A program made the translations under genes and the position numbers. Below the pieces are notes generated by a model, which was not told the origin of the DNA, ran no database searches, and worked only from the letters and a program-made list of their open reading frames with translations. DNA of 64,000 bases. Source: Labrys wisconsinensis (GTDB taxonomy: Bacteria; Pseudomonadota; Alphaproteobacteria; Rhizobiales; Labraceae). Positions within the stretch are counted from its first letter, which is position 1. The number at the start of each line of letters is the position of its first letter. The DNA is taken from positions 62,001 through 126,000 of the forward strand of contig NZ_JAUSVX010000019.1 of NCBI RefSeq assembly GCF_030814995.1, written 5' to 3'. Of this stretch, positions 27,713 through 36,826 are shown in pieces.

Positions 27713-28737
27713 TGGACGCCCTGGTGAACAGGGGGAAATCCACCCCCGCCTGGCTCGTGCCGGCCTCGGCCGCCCTGGCGTTGCTGTCGATCGTCCTGGC
27801 CGTCTTCATCGGCGTCGTCGACATCGCGCCCGCCGACGTCGTTGCCGCCCTCGAAGGCCACGGCTCCGGCGAGGCCCGGTCGATCATCATGGATATCCGG
27901 CTGCCCCGCATCGTGACGGGCATGCTGGCCGGCATCCACTTTGCCGTGGCCGGCCTCATGCTGCGGACGATCACCCGCAATCCGCTGGCGGACCCGTCGA
28001 TCATGGGCGTCTCCCAGGGCGCCACGCTCGCGGTGGCGGTCTTCCTGCTGTTCTCGGTCTACATCCACGATCCCGGCTCGAACACGCTGGCCGAGCTGCC
28101 GCTCGCATGGATGCCGGCCGTCGGCACGCTGGGCGGCCTGATCGCCGGCGGCATCATCTATGCGCTGGCGTTCCGCCGGGATCTCGGACCGCTTCGCATC
28201 ACCATCTGCGGCATCGCGGTCGGCGCGGTGCTGCATGCGGTGGCGATCGGACTGATCGCCGGATGGGGATCGGCCCGGATCGAAATCCTGCTCGAATGGC
28301 TGTCGGGCTCGCTCTATGCCCGCAGCTGGAAGCACGTGCTCTTCCTCTTGCCGTTCACCGTCGCCGGCCTGGCACTGCTGCGCCGGCCCCTCGACCTCCT
28401 GCGCTTCGAGGCGCCGGTCGCGCGCTCGTTCGGGCTTGCCTACCGGCGCCAGTTCTCGCTCGCGCTGGCCCTGTCCTGCTGCCTGGCGGCGAGCGCCGTC
28501 GGCGTGGCCGGGCCGATCGTCTTCGTCGGGCTGATCGTGCCCCATCTCGCCCGCTTCCTGGCGGGACGGCGCTTCGCGATGGTGCTGCCTCTCACGATCG
28601 CCCTCGGTGTCGTCGTCGTCACCCTCGGCGATCTCGTCGGCCGGCTGGTCGGACGGGCCGAAGAGATCCCGATCGGCGTCGTCACCGCGGTCTGCGGCGT
28701 CCCCGTGCTCGTCGCCCTTCTCCGCCGGACCCCGTGA
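27712..28737 (+). CDS. FecCD-family ABC importer permease 2
   Basis: 341 residues, the second permease of the importer. It has IRLPRIVTGMLAGIHFAVAG, then RTITRNPLADPSIMGVSQGA, and AGPIVFVGLIVPHLARFL, the conserved FecCD blocks. The ATG overlaps the preceding stop (TGATG). The ATPase gene follows after 7 bp. Confidence 0.9.
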   Translation: MDALVNRGKSTPAWLVPASAALALLSIVLAVFIGVVDIAPADVVAALEGHGSGEARSIIMDIRLPRIVTGMLAGIHFAVAGLMLRTITRNPLADPSIMGVSQGATLAVAVFLLFSVYIHDPGSNTLAELPLAWMPAVGTLGGLIAGGIIYALAFRRDLGPLRITICGIAVGAVLHAVAIGLIAGWGSARIEILLEWLSGSLYARSWKHVLFLLPFTVAGLALLRRPLDLLRFEAPVARSFGLAYRRQFSLALALSCCLAASAVGVAGPIVFVGLIVPHLARFLAGRRFAMVLPLTIALGVVVVTLGDLVGRLVGRAEEIPIGVVTAVCGVPVLVALLRRTP

Positions 28738-28744
28738 GGACGCA

Positions 28745-29542
28745 ATGGCGCTCTCCTGCTCCCGATTGTCGGTCGCCTACGGACGCCGCAAGGCCCTGAG
28801 CGACTTCGACCTGTCCCTCGGGCGGGGCGAGATCCGCGCGCTGATCGGGCCGAACGGCTCGGGCAAGAGCACCGCCCTGCAGGCGCTGGCGGGGCTGATC
28901 AGGCCGAGCGCAGGACATGCGGAGATCGACGGCAGGCCGATCGGGTCGATGCCGCGCCGTGAGATCGCCAGACGTCTGGCGTTTCTCCCCCAGCAACCCT
29001 CCGCGCCCGACGAGATGCGCGTCGGGCAACTGGTTCGGCAGGGACGGTTCGCGCATGTCGGACTGTTCCGCAGCTATGCCGCGCACGACGAGGACGCCAT
29101 CCGCTGGGCGCTGGACAGCACCGGACTGACCGACTTCGCCGACAGGAGCCTGCGGGAGCTGTCCGGCGGCGAGCGCCAGCGCGCCTGGATCTCGGCCGCC
29201 CTTGCCCAGGAGGCGCAGATCCTGCTCCTGGACGAGCCGACCTCCTATCTCGATATCGGCTACCAGATCGAAGTCCTCGACCTGATCCATCGTCTCAGCC
29301 GGGAGAAGGGCGTCACGATCGTGCTGGCGATCCACGACATCAACCAGGCGATGTCGATCTGCGACCGCATCTCCCTCCTCGAGAAGGGCGACCTCATCTT
29401 CGACGGCGAGCCGAAGGCCCTGGCCGAAAGCGGCCTGATCGAGAAGGTGTTCCGCGTGAAGGGGCGGTTCGTGCAGATCGCACCCCATGCGCCGCCGCAT
29501 TTCGACGTCGAGCTGGCGCGATGGACGTCGCATCCGGCTTGA
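28745..29542 (+). CDS. ABC importer ATPase (FecE/FepC-like)
   Basis: 265 residues. Walker A GPNGSGKST (about residues 38-46), signature LSGGERQRAWI, Walker B ILLLDEPTSYLD and the switch His in LAIHDIN are all intact. ALIGPNGSGKSTALQALAGL and the Q-loop FLPQQPSAP fit the siderophore/B12 uptake class. It energises the two permeases encoded just upstream. Confidence 0.93.
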   Translation: MALSCSRLSVAYGRRKALSDFDLSLGRGEIRALIGPNGSGKSTALQALAGLIRPSAGHAEIDGRPIGSMPRREIARRLAFLPQQPSAPDEMRVGQLVRQGRFAHVGLFRSYAAHDEDAIRWALDSTGLTDFADRSLRELSGGERQRAWISAALAQEAQILLLDEPTSYLDIGYQIEVLDLIHRLSREKGVTIVLAIHDINQAMSICDRISLLEKGDLIFDGEPKALAESGLIEKVFRVKGRFVQIAPHAPPHFDVELARWTSHPA

Positions 29543-29619
29543 CCGCGCGAATTTGGAAGCTCGCGCCGCAGAGCTGTCGACAGCATGGGCGCAGACACTC
29601 CCCGCAGAAGGAACGACGA

Positions 29620-30420
29620 ATGTCCAACGACGACGAGATCATGGCCCTGCTGGCGCGCTGGGACCGTCAGCAGGAGGGCTATATCAGGCAGCGCGAGGAG
29701 CGCTTCGAGGTCATGTTCCAGGTTCTGGACTCGGCCCTCGGCGATGCGTTCACCGTGATCGACGCCGCCTGCGGGCCGGGATCGCTGAGCCGGCGCCTTC
29801 TCGACCGCTTTCCCTCGGCCAGGGTGATCGCCGTCGATGCCGATGTCATGCTGCTGGACATGGCGAGGGTTGCGCTGGCCGGGGACGGCGACAGGGCGCG
29901 CGTGGTCGAGGCCGACCTTTCCGACGCCTCGTGGGGCGAACGCGCGCTCGAGGCTGCCGCGGCCCTCGGCGCCGCCCGCCCGGCGGCGCTCGTCTCCACC
30001 ACCGCGTTGCACTGGCTCTCTCCCGGCGCTCTGGCCGAGTTCTACGGCGTGGCGGGCGAGCTGCTCGCGCCCGGCGGCATCGTCATGAACGGCGACCATA
30101 TGCGCTTCGACAGCCGCTGGCCCACGCTCGCCAAGGTGGCGAAATCGACCCGGCAGCGGATCGAGCGCGAGGCCGTCGCGAAGGGCGAGGACGACTGGGA
30201 CGCCTGGTGGGAGCGGGCCGAGAGGATTCCGCGCCTCGCCGGGCTCAAGGCGCGCCGCGATGCATTCTTCGCCGCCCGGCCGCCGAAGCGGCGCACGAGC
30301 GGCGACGACTGCTCCGTCGACTTTCACGTCGCCGCGCTGCGTCACGCCGGCTTTGCCGAGACGGGCACCGTCTGGCAGCAGCTCGACAATTACGTGGTGT
30401 TCGGGCGGCGGCCGGAATAG
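29620..30420 (+). CDS. Class I SAM-dependent methyltransferase of unknown substrate
   Basis: 266 residues. SAM-binding motif I VIDAACGPGSLSRRLLD is near residue 46, followed by the acidic loop ARVIAVDADVMLLDMAR and a motif resembling STTALHWLSPGALAEF. Start 29620 follows AAGGAACGACGA, which excludes the 33-residue extension possible from 29521. It follows the importer ATPase gene by 77 bp on the same strand and is probably in the same transcript, suggesting it modifies a siderophore or other chelator. That link is inferred only from position. Confidence 0.75.
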   Translation: MSNDDEIMALLARWDRQQEGYIRQREERFEVMFQVLDSALGDAFTVIDAACGPGSLSRRLLDRFPSARVIAVDADVMLLDMARVALAGDGDRARVVEADLSDASWGERALEAAAALGAARPAALVSTTALHWLSPGALAEFYGVAGELLAPGGIVMNGDHMRFDSRWPTLAKVAKSTRQRIEREAVAKGEDDWDAWWERAERIPRLAGLKARRDAFFAARPPKRRTSGDDCSVDFHVAALRHAGFAETGTVWQQLDNYVVFGRRPE

Positions 30421-30434
30421 CGGCCGGCGCCCCC

Positions 30435-31844
30435 TCACGACGAGGAATAGGGCGCGAGCGAGCTCCGGTTCTCGTCGACCGCGAACAGCCTTGCCACCGA
30501 CGGAAAGGCGCGCTGCGCGCACAGGGGGCGGTCGCAGATCTTGCATCCCATGCCGATGGGGGTCCGGGCATCGGCGTCGTCCAGCCGCAGCCCGGTCGAA
30601 TAGACCAGCCTGCCGGCGTGCCTGAGATCGCAGCCGAGCCCGACCGCGAAGATCCTCGCCGGCGCGCCGTAGCCGCCCGTCGCGTGGCTGACCGTCCGGG
30701 CGACCCACAGATAGGTCCGGCCGTCCGGCATCTCGGCGAGCTGCGTCAGGATCCGGCCCGGCTGCGCAAAGGCCTCGTAGACGTTCCACAGGGGGCAGGT
30801 GCCGCCGCCGCGCGAGAAATGAAAATCCGTCGCCGACTGGCGCTTGGAAATATTGCCGGCGCGATCGACGCGGATGAAGAAGAAGGGGACGCCGCGCGCG
30901 CCAGGGCGCTGGAGGGTGCTGAGGCGGTGGCAGATCGTTTCAAAGCCCACGCCGAACCTCTGCCCGAGCAGGTCGATGTCGTAGCGCAGGTCTTCGGCGG
31001 CCTGAGCGAAGGCGGCATAGGGAAGGATCAAGGCGCCGGCAAAGTAGTTCGCGAGGCCGATCCGGGCGAGCGAGCGTGCCTCGCCGGTGCCGAAGGCGGT
31101 GCTGCCGATCTGCCGGTCGATGCGGTCGTGGAACTCCAGGAGCGCCAGCTGCGTGCCGAGCTGGAAGGCCTGCTGCCCCGGGCCGAGATCTCTCGGCAGG
31201 CGCAGGATCCTCGTCGCGGCGTCGAAGGAGCGCCGGAAGGTCGCCCTCGCCTGCGCATCCTCGCGCACCACGCGCACGCCGTGCCGGTCCCGCAGCCGAT
31301 CCTCGATCGCGGCGGGGATCTCGTGCCCCAGCTCGGCGCGGACCTCCTCGGCCGCACGGTCCAGCGCGTCGATATAGTTATGCCGGGCGGAGAAGAAGTC
31401 CCGCACCTCCTCGAACGGCGCCACCAGCGGCTGCACCCCGGCGCGCCGGTCGTCCCCGAGGAGCGCGGCGAGCGCAGCCGCCTCCTCGAGCGAGCGCGTG
31501 AGCTTCCTGTGCAGCGCGACGATCGCGCGCCCGGCGGCGGGCATGGCGGTGGCGATCTCCTTCAGCTCCGCACCCGACAGCTCCTCGCCAGCGGCGGGAT
31601 CGGCGAGGGCCTCGCGCACCTCTCCGACGAGGCGGGCTTCGTCCTCGTCGGAGAACAGCTGCACCTCGATGCCGAAGGCGGCGTTGAGCTTGAGGAGAAC
31701 CGCCAGGGTCAGCGGGCGCTGGTTGTTCTCGATCTGGTTCAGATAGCTCAGGGAGATGCCGATCGCGTCGGCCAGCCCCTGCTGGGTGAGGCGGCGCTCT
31801 TCCCGCAGCCGCCTCAGCCGCACGCCCACGAACAGCTTCTTCAA
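30435..31844 (-). CDS. ScfR/RamB/PrpR-type regulator of short-chain acyl-CoA metabolism (XRE helix-turn-helix, DUF2083)
   Basis: About 469 residues. The N-terminal Cro/CI helix-turn-helix contains RLRRLREERRLTQQGLADAI and ISLSYLNQIENNQRPLTL. The middle has an IrrE-like domain, and the C-terminal acyl-CoA-sensing domain contains GMGCKICDRPLCAQRAFPS, a Cys cluster that may bind iron-sulfur. The family controls methylcitrate or glyoxylate genes. It is divergent from prpDCB, with TTTGCAAA-type boxes between. Start choice: TTG at 31844 has GGGAGG at ideal 8-nt spacing; the GTG at 31853 directly abuts that site. I prefer TTG. Confidence 0.85.
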   Translation of the reverse strand: MKKLFVGVRLRRLREERRLTQQGLADAIGISLSYLNQIENNQRPLTLAVLLKLNAAFGIEVQLFSDEDEARLVGEVREALADPAAGEELSGAELKEIATAMPAAGRAIVALHRKLTRSLEEAAALAALLGDDRRAGVQPLVAPFEEVRDFFSARHNYIDALDRAAEEVRAELGHEIPAAIEDRLRDRHGVRVVREDAQARATFRRSFDAATRILRLPRDLGPGQQAFQLGTQLALLEFHDRIDRQIGSTAFGTGEARSLARIGLANYFAGALILPYAAFAQAAEDLRYDIDLLGQRFGVGFETICHRLSTLQRPGARGVPFFFIRVDRAGNISKRQSATDFHFSRGGGTCPLWNVYEAFAQPGRILTQLAEMPDGRTYLWVARTVSHATGGYGAPARIFAVGLGCDLRHAGRLVYSTGLRLDDADARTPIGMGCKICDRPLCAQRAFPSVARLFAVDENRSSLAPYSSS

Positions 31845-31863
31845 GAAAGGCACCTCCCGTCAC

Positions 31864-31953
31864 TTCGCAAACTTTGCAAATTCACGGAATTCGCTTCGCA
31901 ACTTCCTGCATTTTCAACCGTTTACGCCCTCCATCATAAGCAGATATTGCAAA
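31864..31953. promoter_or_regulatory. Cluster of TTTGCAAA-like boxes in the divergent prp promoter region
   Basis: Near-repeated boxes: TTCGCAAA (31864-31871), TTTGCAAA (31873-31880), TTCGCAA (31895-31901) and ATTGCAAA (31946-31953). They match the TTTGCAAA core reported for RamB/PrpR-type regulators, whose homologue is encoded next to them. A TTGACC at 31954 may be a -35 for prpD. The remainder of the divergent region up to 32192 shows no gene. Confidence 0.6.
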
Positions 31954-32192
31954 TTGACCAGAGCGCCGGAGGCCCGCGCCTTGTGCATTTCCGTCAACGA
32001 CGATGCCCGACACGCCCCAGTGATCTCGGAGATCGTCCGTCCCCGGCATGCCAGTCGCGACGGGGCTCCGGCGGCGCCGCGACGAGAGGCGCGCGCGGCC
32101 TCGGTCCGTAGCCGGTTCACGATGGTCGACGTCGACGCCGTGCCGAGGCGCATCCCCGCACCGCATCAAGCCAGGCCGAAGGAGCCCCAGCC

Positions 32193-33710
32193 GTGAAGTC
32201 GCATGCCGTTCGCGCCCACAGGTCCTCGGAGCATCTCACCCGCCAGGACCAGCTCGCCTGGAAGATCGCCTCCGTCGCCGCCGACGACGTCCCGCTCGAG
32301 CCGGACGTGGTCGAGATGATCGGCAACCGCATCATCGACAATGCGGCGGTCGCGGCCGCGTCGCTGGCACGTCGGCCGGTCGCGAGCGCCCGGGCGCAGG
32401 CACGGGCGCATGCCTTTCACCCCGGCGCGACCGTCTTCGGCCTTCCGCCGACGGAACGCGTCTCCCCCGAATGGGCGGCTTGGGCCAACGGTGTCGCCGT
32501 CCGGGAGCTCGACTTCCACGACACGTTCCTGGCGGCCGACTATTCGCACCCCGGCGACAATATCCCGCCGATCCTGGCCGTGGCGCAGCATTGCGGCCTG
32601 TCCGGCGCGGCGCTCGCCAGGGGGCTGGCGACGGGCTACGAGATCCAGGTCGATCTGGTGAAGGGCATCTGCCTGCACGAGCACAAGATCGACCACATCG
32701 CCCATCTCGGGCCGTCAGCCGCGGCCGGCATCGGCGCCGCGCTCGGCCTGCCCGTGGAGACGATCCATCAGGCCGTGCAGCAGGCGCTGCACGTGACCAC
32801 GACCACGCGGCAGTCGCGCAAGGGCGAGATCTCCAGCTGGAAGGCCTATGCGCCGGCCTTCGCCGGCAAGATGGCCGTCGAGGCCGTGGACCGCGCCATG
32901 CGCGGCGAAGGCGCGCCCTCGCCGGCATGGGAGGGCGAGGACGGGTTCATCGCCTGGCTCCTGGGCGGTCCGCAGGCCGAATACGCCGTGCCGTTGCCGG
33001 AGAAGGGTGAGGCCAAGCGCGCGATCATGGACACCTACACCAAGGAGCACTCGGCCGAATACCAGAGCCAGGCCCTGATCGACCTCGCCCGCCGCATGGG
33101 ACCGAGGATCGGCGATCTCTCCCGGGTGGAGAGCATCGTCATCCATACCAGCCATCACACCCATCACGTGATCGGCACCGGCGCCAACGACCCGCAGAAG
33201 ATGGACCCGAGGGCGAGCCGCGAGACCCTCGACCATTCGATCATGTACATCTTCGCGGTCGCGCTCGAGGACGGCGGCTGGCACCACGAACGCTCCTATG
33301 CGCCCGAGCGCGCGAACCGGCCCGGGACCGTCGCGCTCTGGCGCAAGATCTCGACCCTCGAGGATCCGGCGTGGACGCGGCGCTATCACAGCCATGATCC
33401 CGGAGACAAGGCGTTCGGCGGCCGCGTCGTGGTGGCGCTGCAGGACGGAACCGTGATCGAGGACGAGATTGCCGTCGCCGACGCCCACCCGCTCGGGGCG
33501 CGGCCCTTCACCCGTCCGGACTACGTGAGGAAGTTCCGCACGCTGGCCGATGGCATCGTCGGACAAGACGAGCAGGACCGCTTCGTCGCCGCGGTCGAGC
33601 GCCTCCTGGACCTGAAGCCGGAAGACCTCGCCGGCCTGACCGTCACCGCCGATGCCGCCGGGCTCGGCGCCGCGGCGGCCTGCGGCATCTTCGACTGGAA
33701 GCGTGGGTAG
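32193..33710 (+). CDS. prpD: 2-methylcitrate dehydratase
   Basis: Dehydrates 2-methylcitrate to 2-methyl-cis-aconitate in propionyl-CoA disposal. 505 residues, MmgE/PrpD family: [53 protein letters not shown] and [20 protein letters not shown]. The start is a GTG at 32193 with GAAGGAG eight bases before it. First gene of prpDCB. Its stop codon is the first base pairs of an intergenic repeat that separates it from prpC. Confidence 0.93.
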   Translation: MKSHAVRAHRSSEHLTRQDQLAWKIASVAADDVPLEPDVVEMIGNRIIDNAAVAAASLARRPVASARAQARAHAFHPGATVFGLPPTERVSPEWAAWANGVAVRELDFHDTFLAADYSHPGDNIPPILAVAQHCGLSGAALARGLATGYEIQVDLVKGICLHEHKIDHIAHLGPSAAAGIGAALGLPVETIHQAVQQALHVTTTTRQSRKGEISSWKAYAPAFAGKMAVEAVDRAMRGEGAPSPAWEGEDGFIAWLLGGPQAEYAVPLPEKGEAKRAIMDTYTKEHSAEYQSQALIDLARRMGPRIGDLSRVESIVIHTSHHTHHVIGTGANDPQKMDPRASRETLDHSIMYIFAVALEDGGWHHERSYAPERANRPGTVALWRKISTLEDPAWTRRYHSHDPGDKAFGGRVVVALQDGTVIEDEIAVADAHPLGARPFTRPDYVRKFRTLADGIVGQDEQDRFVAAVERLLDLKPEDLAGLTVTADAAGLGAAAACGIFDWKRG

Positions 33711-33810
33711 AGCGCGATCGCTTCACGTTGAATCGATCACGCTCTCTATCTCTTTGTTTTCACGCATGGTCTTGGCGCGAACCGGGTGCCGGTTCACCGG
33801 GAAATGCTCT
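33709..33810. repeat. Rhizobial-type palindromic intergenic repeat (RIME-like)
   Basis: 102-bp element between prpD and prpC. It opens with an imperfect palindrome (AGAGCGCGATCG... CGATCACGCTCT), then a CTCTTTGTTTTCACGCATGG segment, and ends with a GAACCGG/CCGGTTC hairpin and ATGCTCT. Elements of this layout are scattered in many copies through Rhizobiales genomes. The first bases overlap the TAG stop of prpD. In the transcript it would fold strongly and may set the ratio of PrpD to PrpC or stabilise the upstream message. No second copy is visible in this window. Confidence 0.75.
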
Positions 33811-33822
33811 GGGGAGGACGCG

Positions 33823-34989
33823 ATGACCGCAGCAAAGCCCAAGAAATCCGTGGCGCTGTCCGGCGTCGTCGCCGGCAACACGGCCCTGTGCACGGTGGGG
33901 CGCACCGGCAACGACCTGCACTATCGCGGCTATGACATTCTCGACATCGCCGCGACCTGCGAGTTCGAGGAGATCGCCCATCTCCTCGTGCACGGCACGC
34001 TGCCGACGCTGGCCGAGCTCGCCGCCTACAAGGCGAAGCTGAAGGCGCTGCGCGGGCTGCCGCAGGCGGTGAGGAACACGCTGGAGCTCCTGCCCGCCGC
34101 CACGCATCCGATGGACGTGATGCGCTCGGCCGTCTCGGCGCTCGGCTGCGTGCTGCCGGAAGCCGCGGACCACAATCATCCCGGGGCGCGCGACATTGCC
34201 GACCGTCTGCTCGCCTCGCTGGGCTCGATGCTGCTCTATTGGCACCACTTCGCCCAGAACGGACGGCGCATCGAGGTGGAGACGGACGAGGATTCCATCG
34301 GCGGGCACGTCCTGCGGCTGCTGCACGGCACGGCGCCGAGGCCCTCGCACGTGCGGGCGATGCATGTCTCGCTCATCCTCTATGCCGAGCACGAGTTCAA
34401 CGCCTCGACCTTCACCGCCCGCTCGATTGCCGGCACGGGGTCGGATATGTATTCGGCGATCACCGGAGCCATCGGCGCGCTGCGCGGCCCCAGGCACGGC
34501 GGAGCGAACGAGGTCTCCTACGAGATCCAGAAGCGCTACGCCGATCCCGACGAGGCCGAGGCCGATATCCGCCGCCGCCTCGAGGCCCGGGAGGTCGTCG
34601 TCGGCTTCGGCCATCCCGTCTACACGGTGGCCGATCCGCGCAACGCGGTGATCAAGACCGTGGCGCGGCAGCTGTCGCTCGAAGCCGGATCGACCAGGAT
34701 GTTCGACATCGCCGAGCGCATCGAGCGCACCATGGCCGACGCCAAGGCCATGTTCGCGAACCTCGACTGGTTCAGCGCGATCTCCTATCACATGATGGGC
34801 GTGCCGACGGCGATGTTCACGCCGCTCTTCGTCATCTCCCGCACCTCCGGCTGGGCCGCGCATATCATCGAGCAGCGCCAGGACAACAAGATCATCCGCC
34901 CGTCGGCCAACTATGTCGGCCCGGAGACTCTCGAGTTCGTGCCCATCGACAAGCGCGGCCGCGCCGCCACGGCCAGCAAGGCCGCATGA
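33823..34989 (+). CDS. prpC: 2-methylcitrate synthase
   Basis: Condenses propionyl-CoA with oxaloacetate. 388 residues, citrate-synthase fold: [15 protein letters not shown] near the N-terminus, [31 protein letters not shown] with an active-site His, and [14 protein letters not shown]. The short length and these blocks favour PrpC over GltA. Start at 33823 behind TGGGGAGGAC. The longer frame reaching into the repeat is not credible. prpB follows after 9 bp. Confidence 0.92.
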   Translation: MTAAKPKKSVALSGVVAGNTALCTVGRTGNDLHYRGYDILDIAATCEFEEIAHLLVHGTLPTLAELAAYKAKLKALRGLPQAVRNTLELLPAATHPMDVMRSAVSALGCVLPEAADHNHPGARDIADRLLASLGSMLLYWHHFAQNGRRIEVETDEDSIGGHVLRLLHGTAPRPSHVRAMHVSLILYAEHEFNASTFTARSIAGTGSDMYSAITGAIGALRGPRHGGANEVSYEIQKRYADPDEAEADIRRRLEAREVVVGFGHPVYTVADPRNAVIKTVARQLSLEAGSTRMFDIAERIERTMADAKAMFANLDWFSAISYHMMGVPTAMFTPLFVISRTSGWAAHIIEQRQDNKIIRPSANYVGPETLEFVPIDKRGRAATASKAA

Positions 34990-34998
34990 GGAGGGACA

Positions 34999-35919
34999 AT
35001 GCCCTATCTCGTCTCGTCCGATCTGCCCGACCGGCCTGCGGGGACGCGCTTTCGCGCGCTCGTCGAGCGCGGCGGCATCCTGCAGCTTCCGGGCGCGCAC
35101 AACGGCATGGCGGCCCTGCAGGCCAAGGCGGCCGGCTTCGAGGGCCTCTATCTCTCCGGGGCGGCGATGACGGCCTCGATGGGCCTGCCGGACCTCGGCA
35201 TCATCACGGTGGACGAGGTCGCCTTCTTCATCCGCCAGATCGTGCGCGCCAGCGGGCTGCCTCTCCTCGCCGACGGCGATACGGGCTATGGCGAGGCCCT
35301 CAACGTCATGCACATGGTGCGGGTCTTCGAGGATGCCGGCGCGGGCGCGGTTCATATCGAGGACCAGCTCCTGCCCAAGAAATGCGGGCATCTCAACGAC
35401 AAGAAGCTGGCGGACGCGCACGACATGGCGGCCAAGGTCGCCGCCGCGGCCAAGGCGCGCCGCCATCTCTACCTGATCGCCCGCACCGACGCAGTGGCCA
35501 GCGAGGGCCTCGATGGCGCGGTCGCACGCGCCAGGCTCTATGTCGAGGCCGGCGCCGATGCGATCTTTCCCGAGGCGCTGCACACCGCCGAGATGTTCCG
35601 CGCCTTTGCCGAACGCCTGCCCGGCGTCCCGCTGCTGGCCAACATGACCGAGTTCGGGAAGACGCCCTTCTTCACCGCGGCGGAGTTCCGGGACATGGGC
35701 TACCGGATGGTGATATGGCCGGTGTCCTCGCTCCGGGTGGCCAACAAGGCCCAGCAGGAACTCTACGCCGCCATCGCCCGGGACGGCGGCACGCACGGCC
35801 TCGTCGACCGGATGCAGACCCGGGCCGAGCTCTATGCCGCGATCGGGCTGCACGACTACGAGGCGCTGGACAGCTCCATCATCCGGACCATCATTCCCGA
35901 AGGCATGCCGCAGCGATGA
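34999..35919 (+). CDS. prpB: 2-methylisocitrate lyase
   Basis: Splits 2-methylisocitrate to pyruvate and succinate, the last step of the cycle. 306 residues of the isocitrate-lyase/PEP-mutase family: LPLLADGDTGYGEALNVMHM with metal-site Asp residues, and the active-site loop KKCGHLNDKKL. GAHNGMAALQAKAAGFEGLYLSG at the N-terminus is canonical. Start has GAGGAGGGAC upstream. The gene ends 19 bp from the convergent SMP-30 gene. Confidence 0.94.
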   Translation: MPYLVSSDLPDRPAGTRFRALVERGGILQLPGAHNGMAALQAKAAGFEGLYLSGAAMTASMGLPDLGIITVDEVAFFIRQIVRASGLPLLADGDTGYGEALNVMHMVRVFEDAGAGAVHIEDQLLPKKCGHLNDKKLADAHDMAAKVAAAAKARRHLYLIARTDAVASEGLDGAVARARLYVEAGADAIFPEALHTAEMFRAFAERLPGVPLLANMTEFGKTPFFTAAEFRDMGYRMVIWPVSSLRVANKAQQELYAAIARDGGTHGLVDRMQTRAELYAAIGLHDYEALDSSIIRTIIPEGMPQR

Positions 35920-35938
35920 CGAGCGAGCCCCGTGCACC

Positions 35939-36817
35939 TCACCCCGCGAACGGCGCCTCCGGCAGGCCCCTGACACCGGCATCGACGGCGAACAGCCCGC
36001 CGGCGAGGGCGGCGCCCCGGATCTTCGCGGCCGGGCGGCGTAGCACCGCCGAGGTGCAGTAGAGCACGTCCAGGTCCTTGCCGCCGAAGCCGACGCAGGT
36101 CGGCAGGTCGGTCGGCAGCAAGATGGTGCGCATCAGCCGGCCCGCCGGGTCGTAGCGGCAGATCTTGCTCGTGACCGGGATGGTGGCCCAGTAGCAGCCC
36201 TCGACGTCGACCGTGGCGCCGTCGACGATGCCGCCGGTCTCGGCGACGTCGGTGAAGACCCGGCGATTCTCGGCCGCGCCGGTGGCGGGATCGAAGTCGA
36301 AGGCCCAGACCAGCGTCGTATGGCTGTCGGAATAGTACATGGTGCGGCTGTCCGGGCTCCAGGCCAGGCCGTTGGAGCAGCCGATGCCCTCGACGATGCG
36401 ATGCACCGACAGATCCGGATCCAGCCGGTAGAGCGAGCCAATGCGGCGCGGCGGCCCCTCCGCCTCGAACATGGTGCCGGACCAGAAGCGGCCCTGCCGG
36501 TCGGTCTTGCCGTCGTTGAAACGGGTCTCGGGCATGCCCGCTTCGGGATCGGCGATCGGATCGAAACGCCCCGCCACCGGGTCGAAGAAGTGGAAGCCGC
36601 TGGCCATGGTCACGACCAGGCCGCCCTTGGCTCGGGTCGCGAGGCAACCGAGATATTCCGGCGCGGGGAATACCCGGTCCTCGCGCGTCGCCGGATCGAA
36701 GCGGTGGATCGCCGGCGCCCAGATGTCGATCCACCACAGCACCTGCTCGCGCGTGTCCCAGAAGGTGCCCTCGCCGAGGATCGCCTTGGCGTCGACCACG
36801 CATTCGATGTCGCTCAT
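35939..36817 (-). CDS. SMP-30/gluconolactonase-family lactonase
   Basis: 292-residue six-bladed propeller that hydrolyses sugar lactones to aldonic acids. Metal-site residues are evident: Glu in AILGEGTFWD, Asn/Asp in RFNDGKTDRQGRFWSGTM, Asn in GIGCSNGLAWSPDSRTMYY and Asp in a following blade. It is the last gene of a leftward operon 9 bp after a sugar-permease gene, so it likely acts on the lactone formed after the imported sugar is oxidised. The substrate is unknown. Confidence 0.9.
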   Translation of the reverse strand: MSDIECVVDAKAILGEGTFWDTREQVLWWIDIWAPAIHRFDPATREDRVFPAPEYLGCLATRAKGGLVVTMASGFHFFDPVAGRFDPIADPEAGMPETRFNDGKTDRQGRFWSGTMFEAEGPPRRIGSLYRLDPDLSVHRIVEGIGCSNGLAWSPDSRTMYYSDSHTTLVWAFDFDPATGAAENRRVFTDVAETGGIVDGATVDVEGCYWATIPVTSKICRYDPAGRLMRTILLPTDLPTCVGFGGKDLDVLYCTSAVLRRPAAKIRGAALAGGLFAVDAGVRGLPEAPFAG

Positions 36818-36826
36818 CGCAGTGCC

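Noticed and set aside
34999-35919. Phosphoenolpyruvate mutase or carboxyvinyl-carboxyphosphonate mutase
   Set aside because: The KKCGHLNDKKL loop and the position after prpD and prpC identify methylisocitrate lyase.
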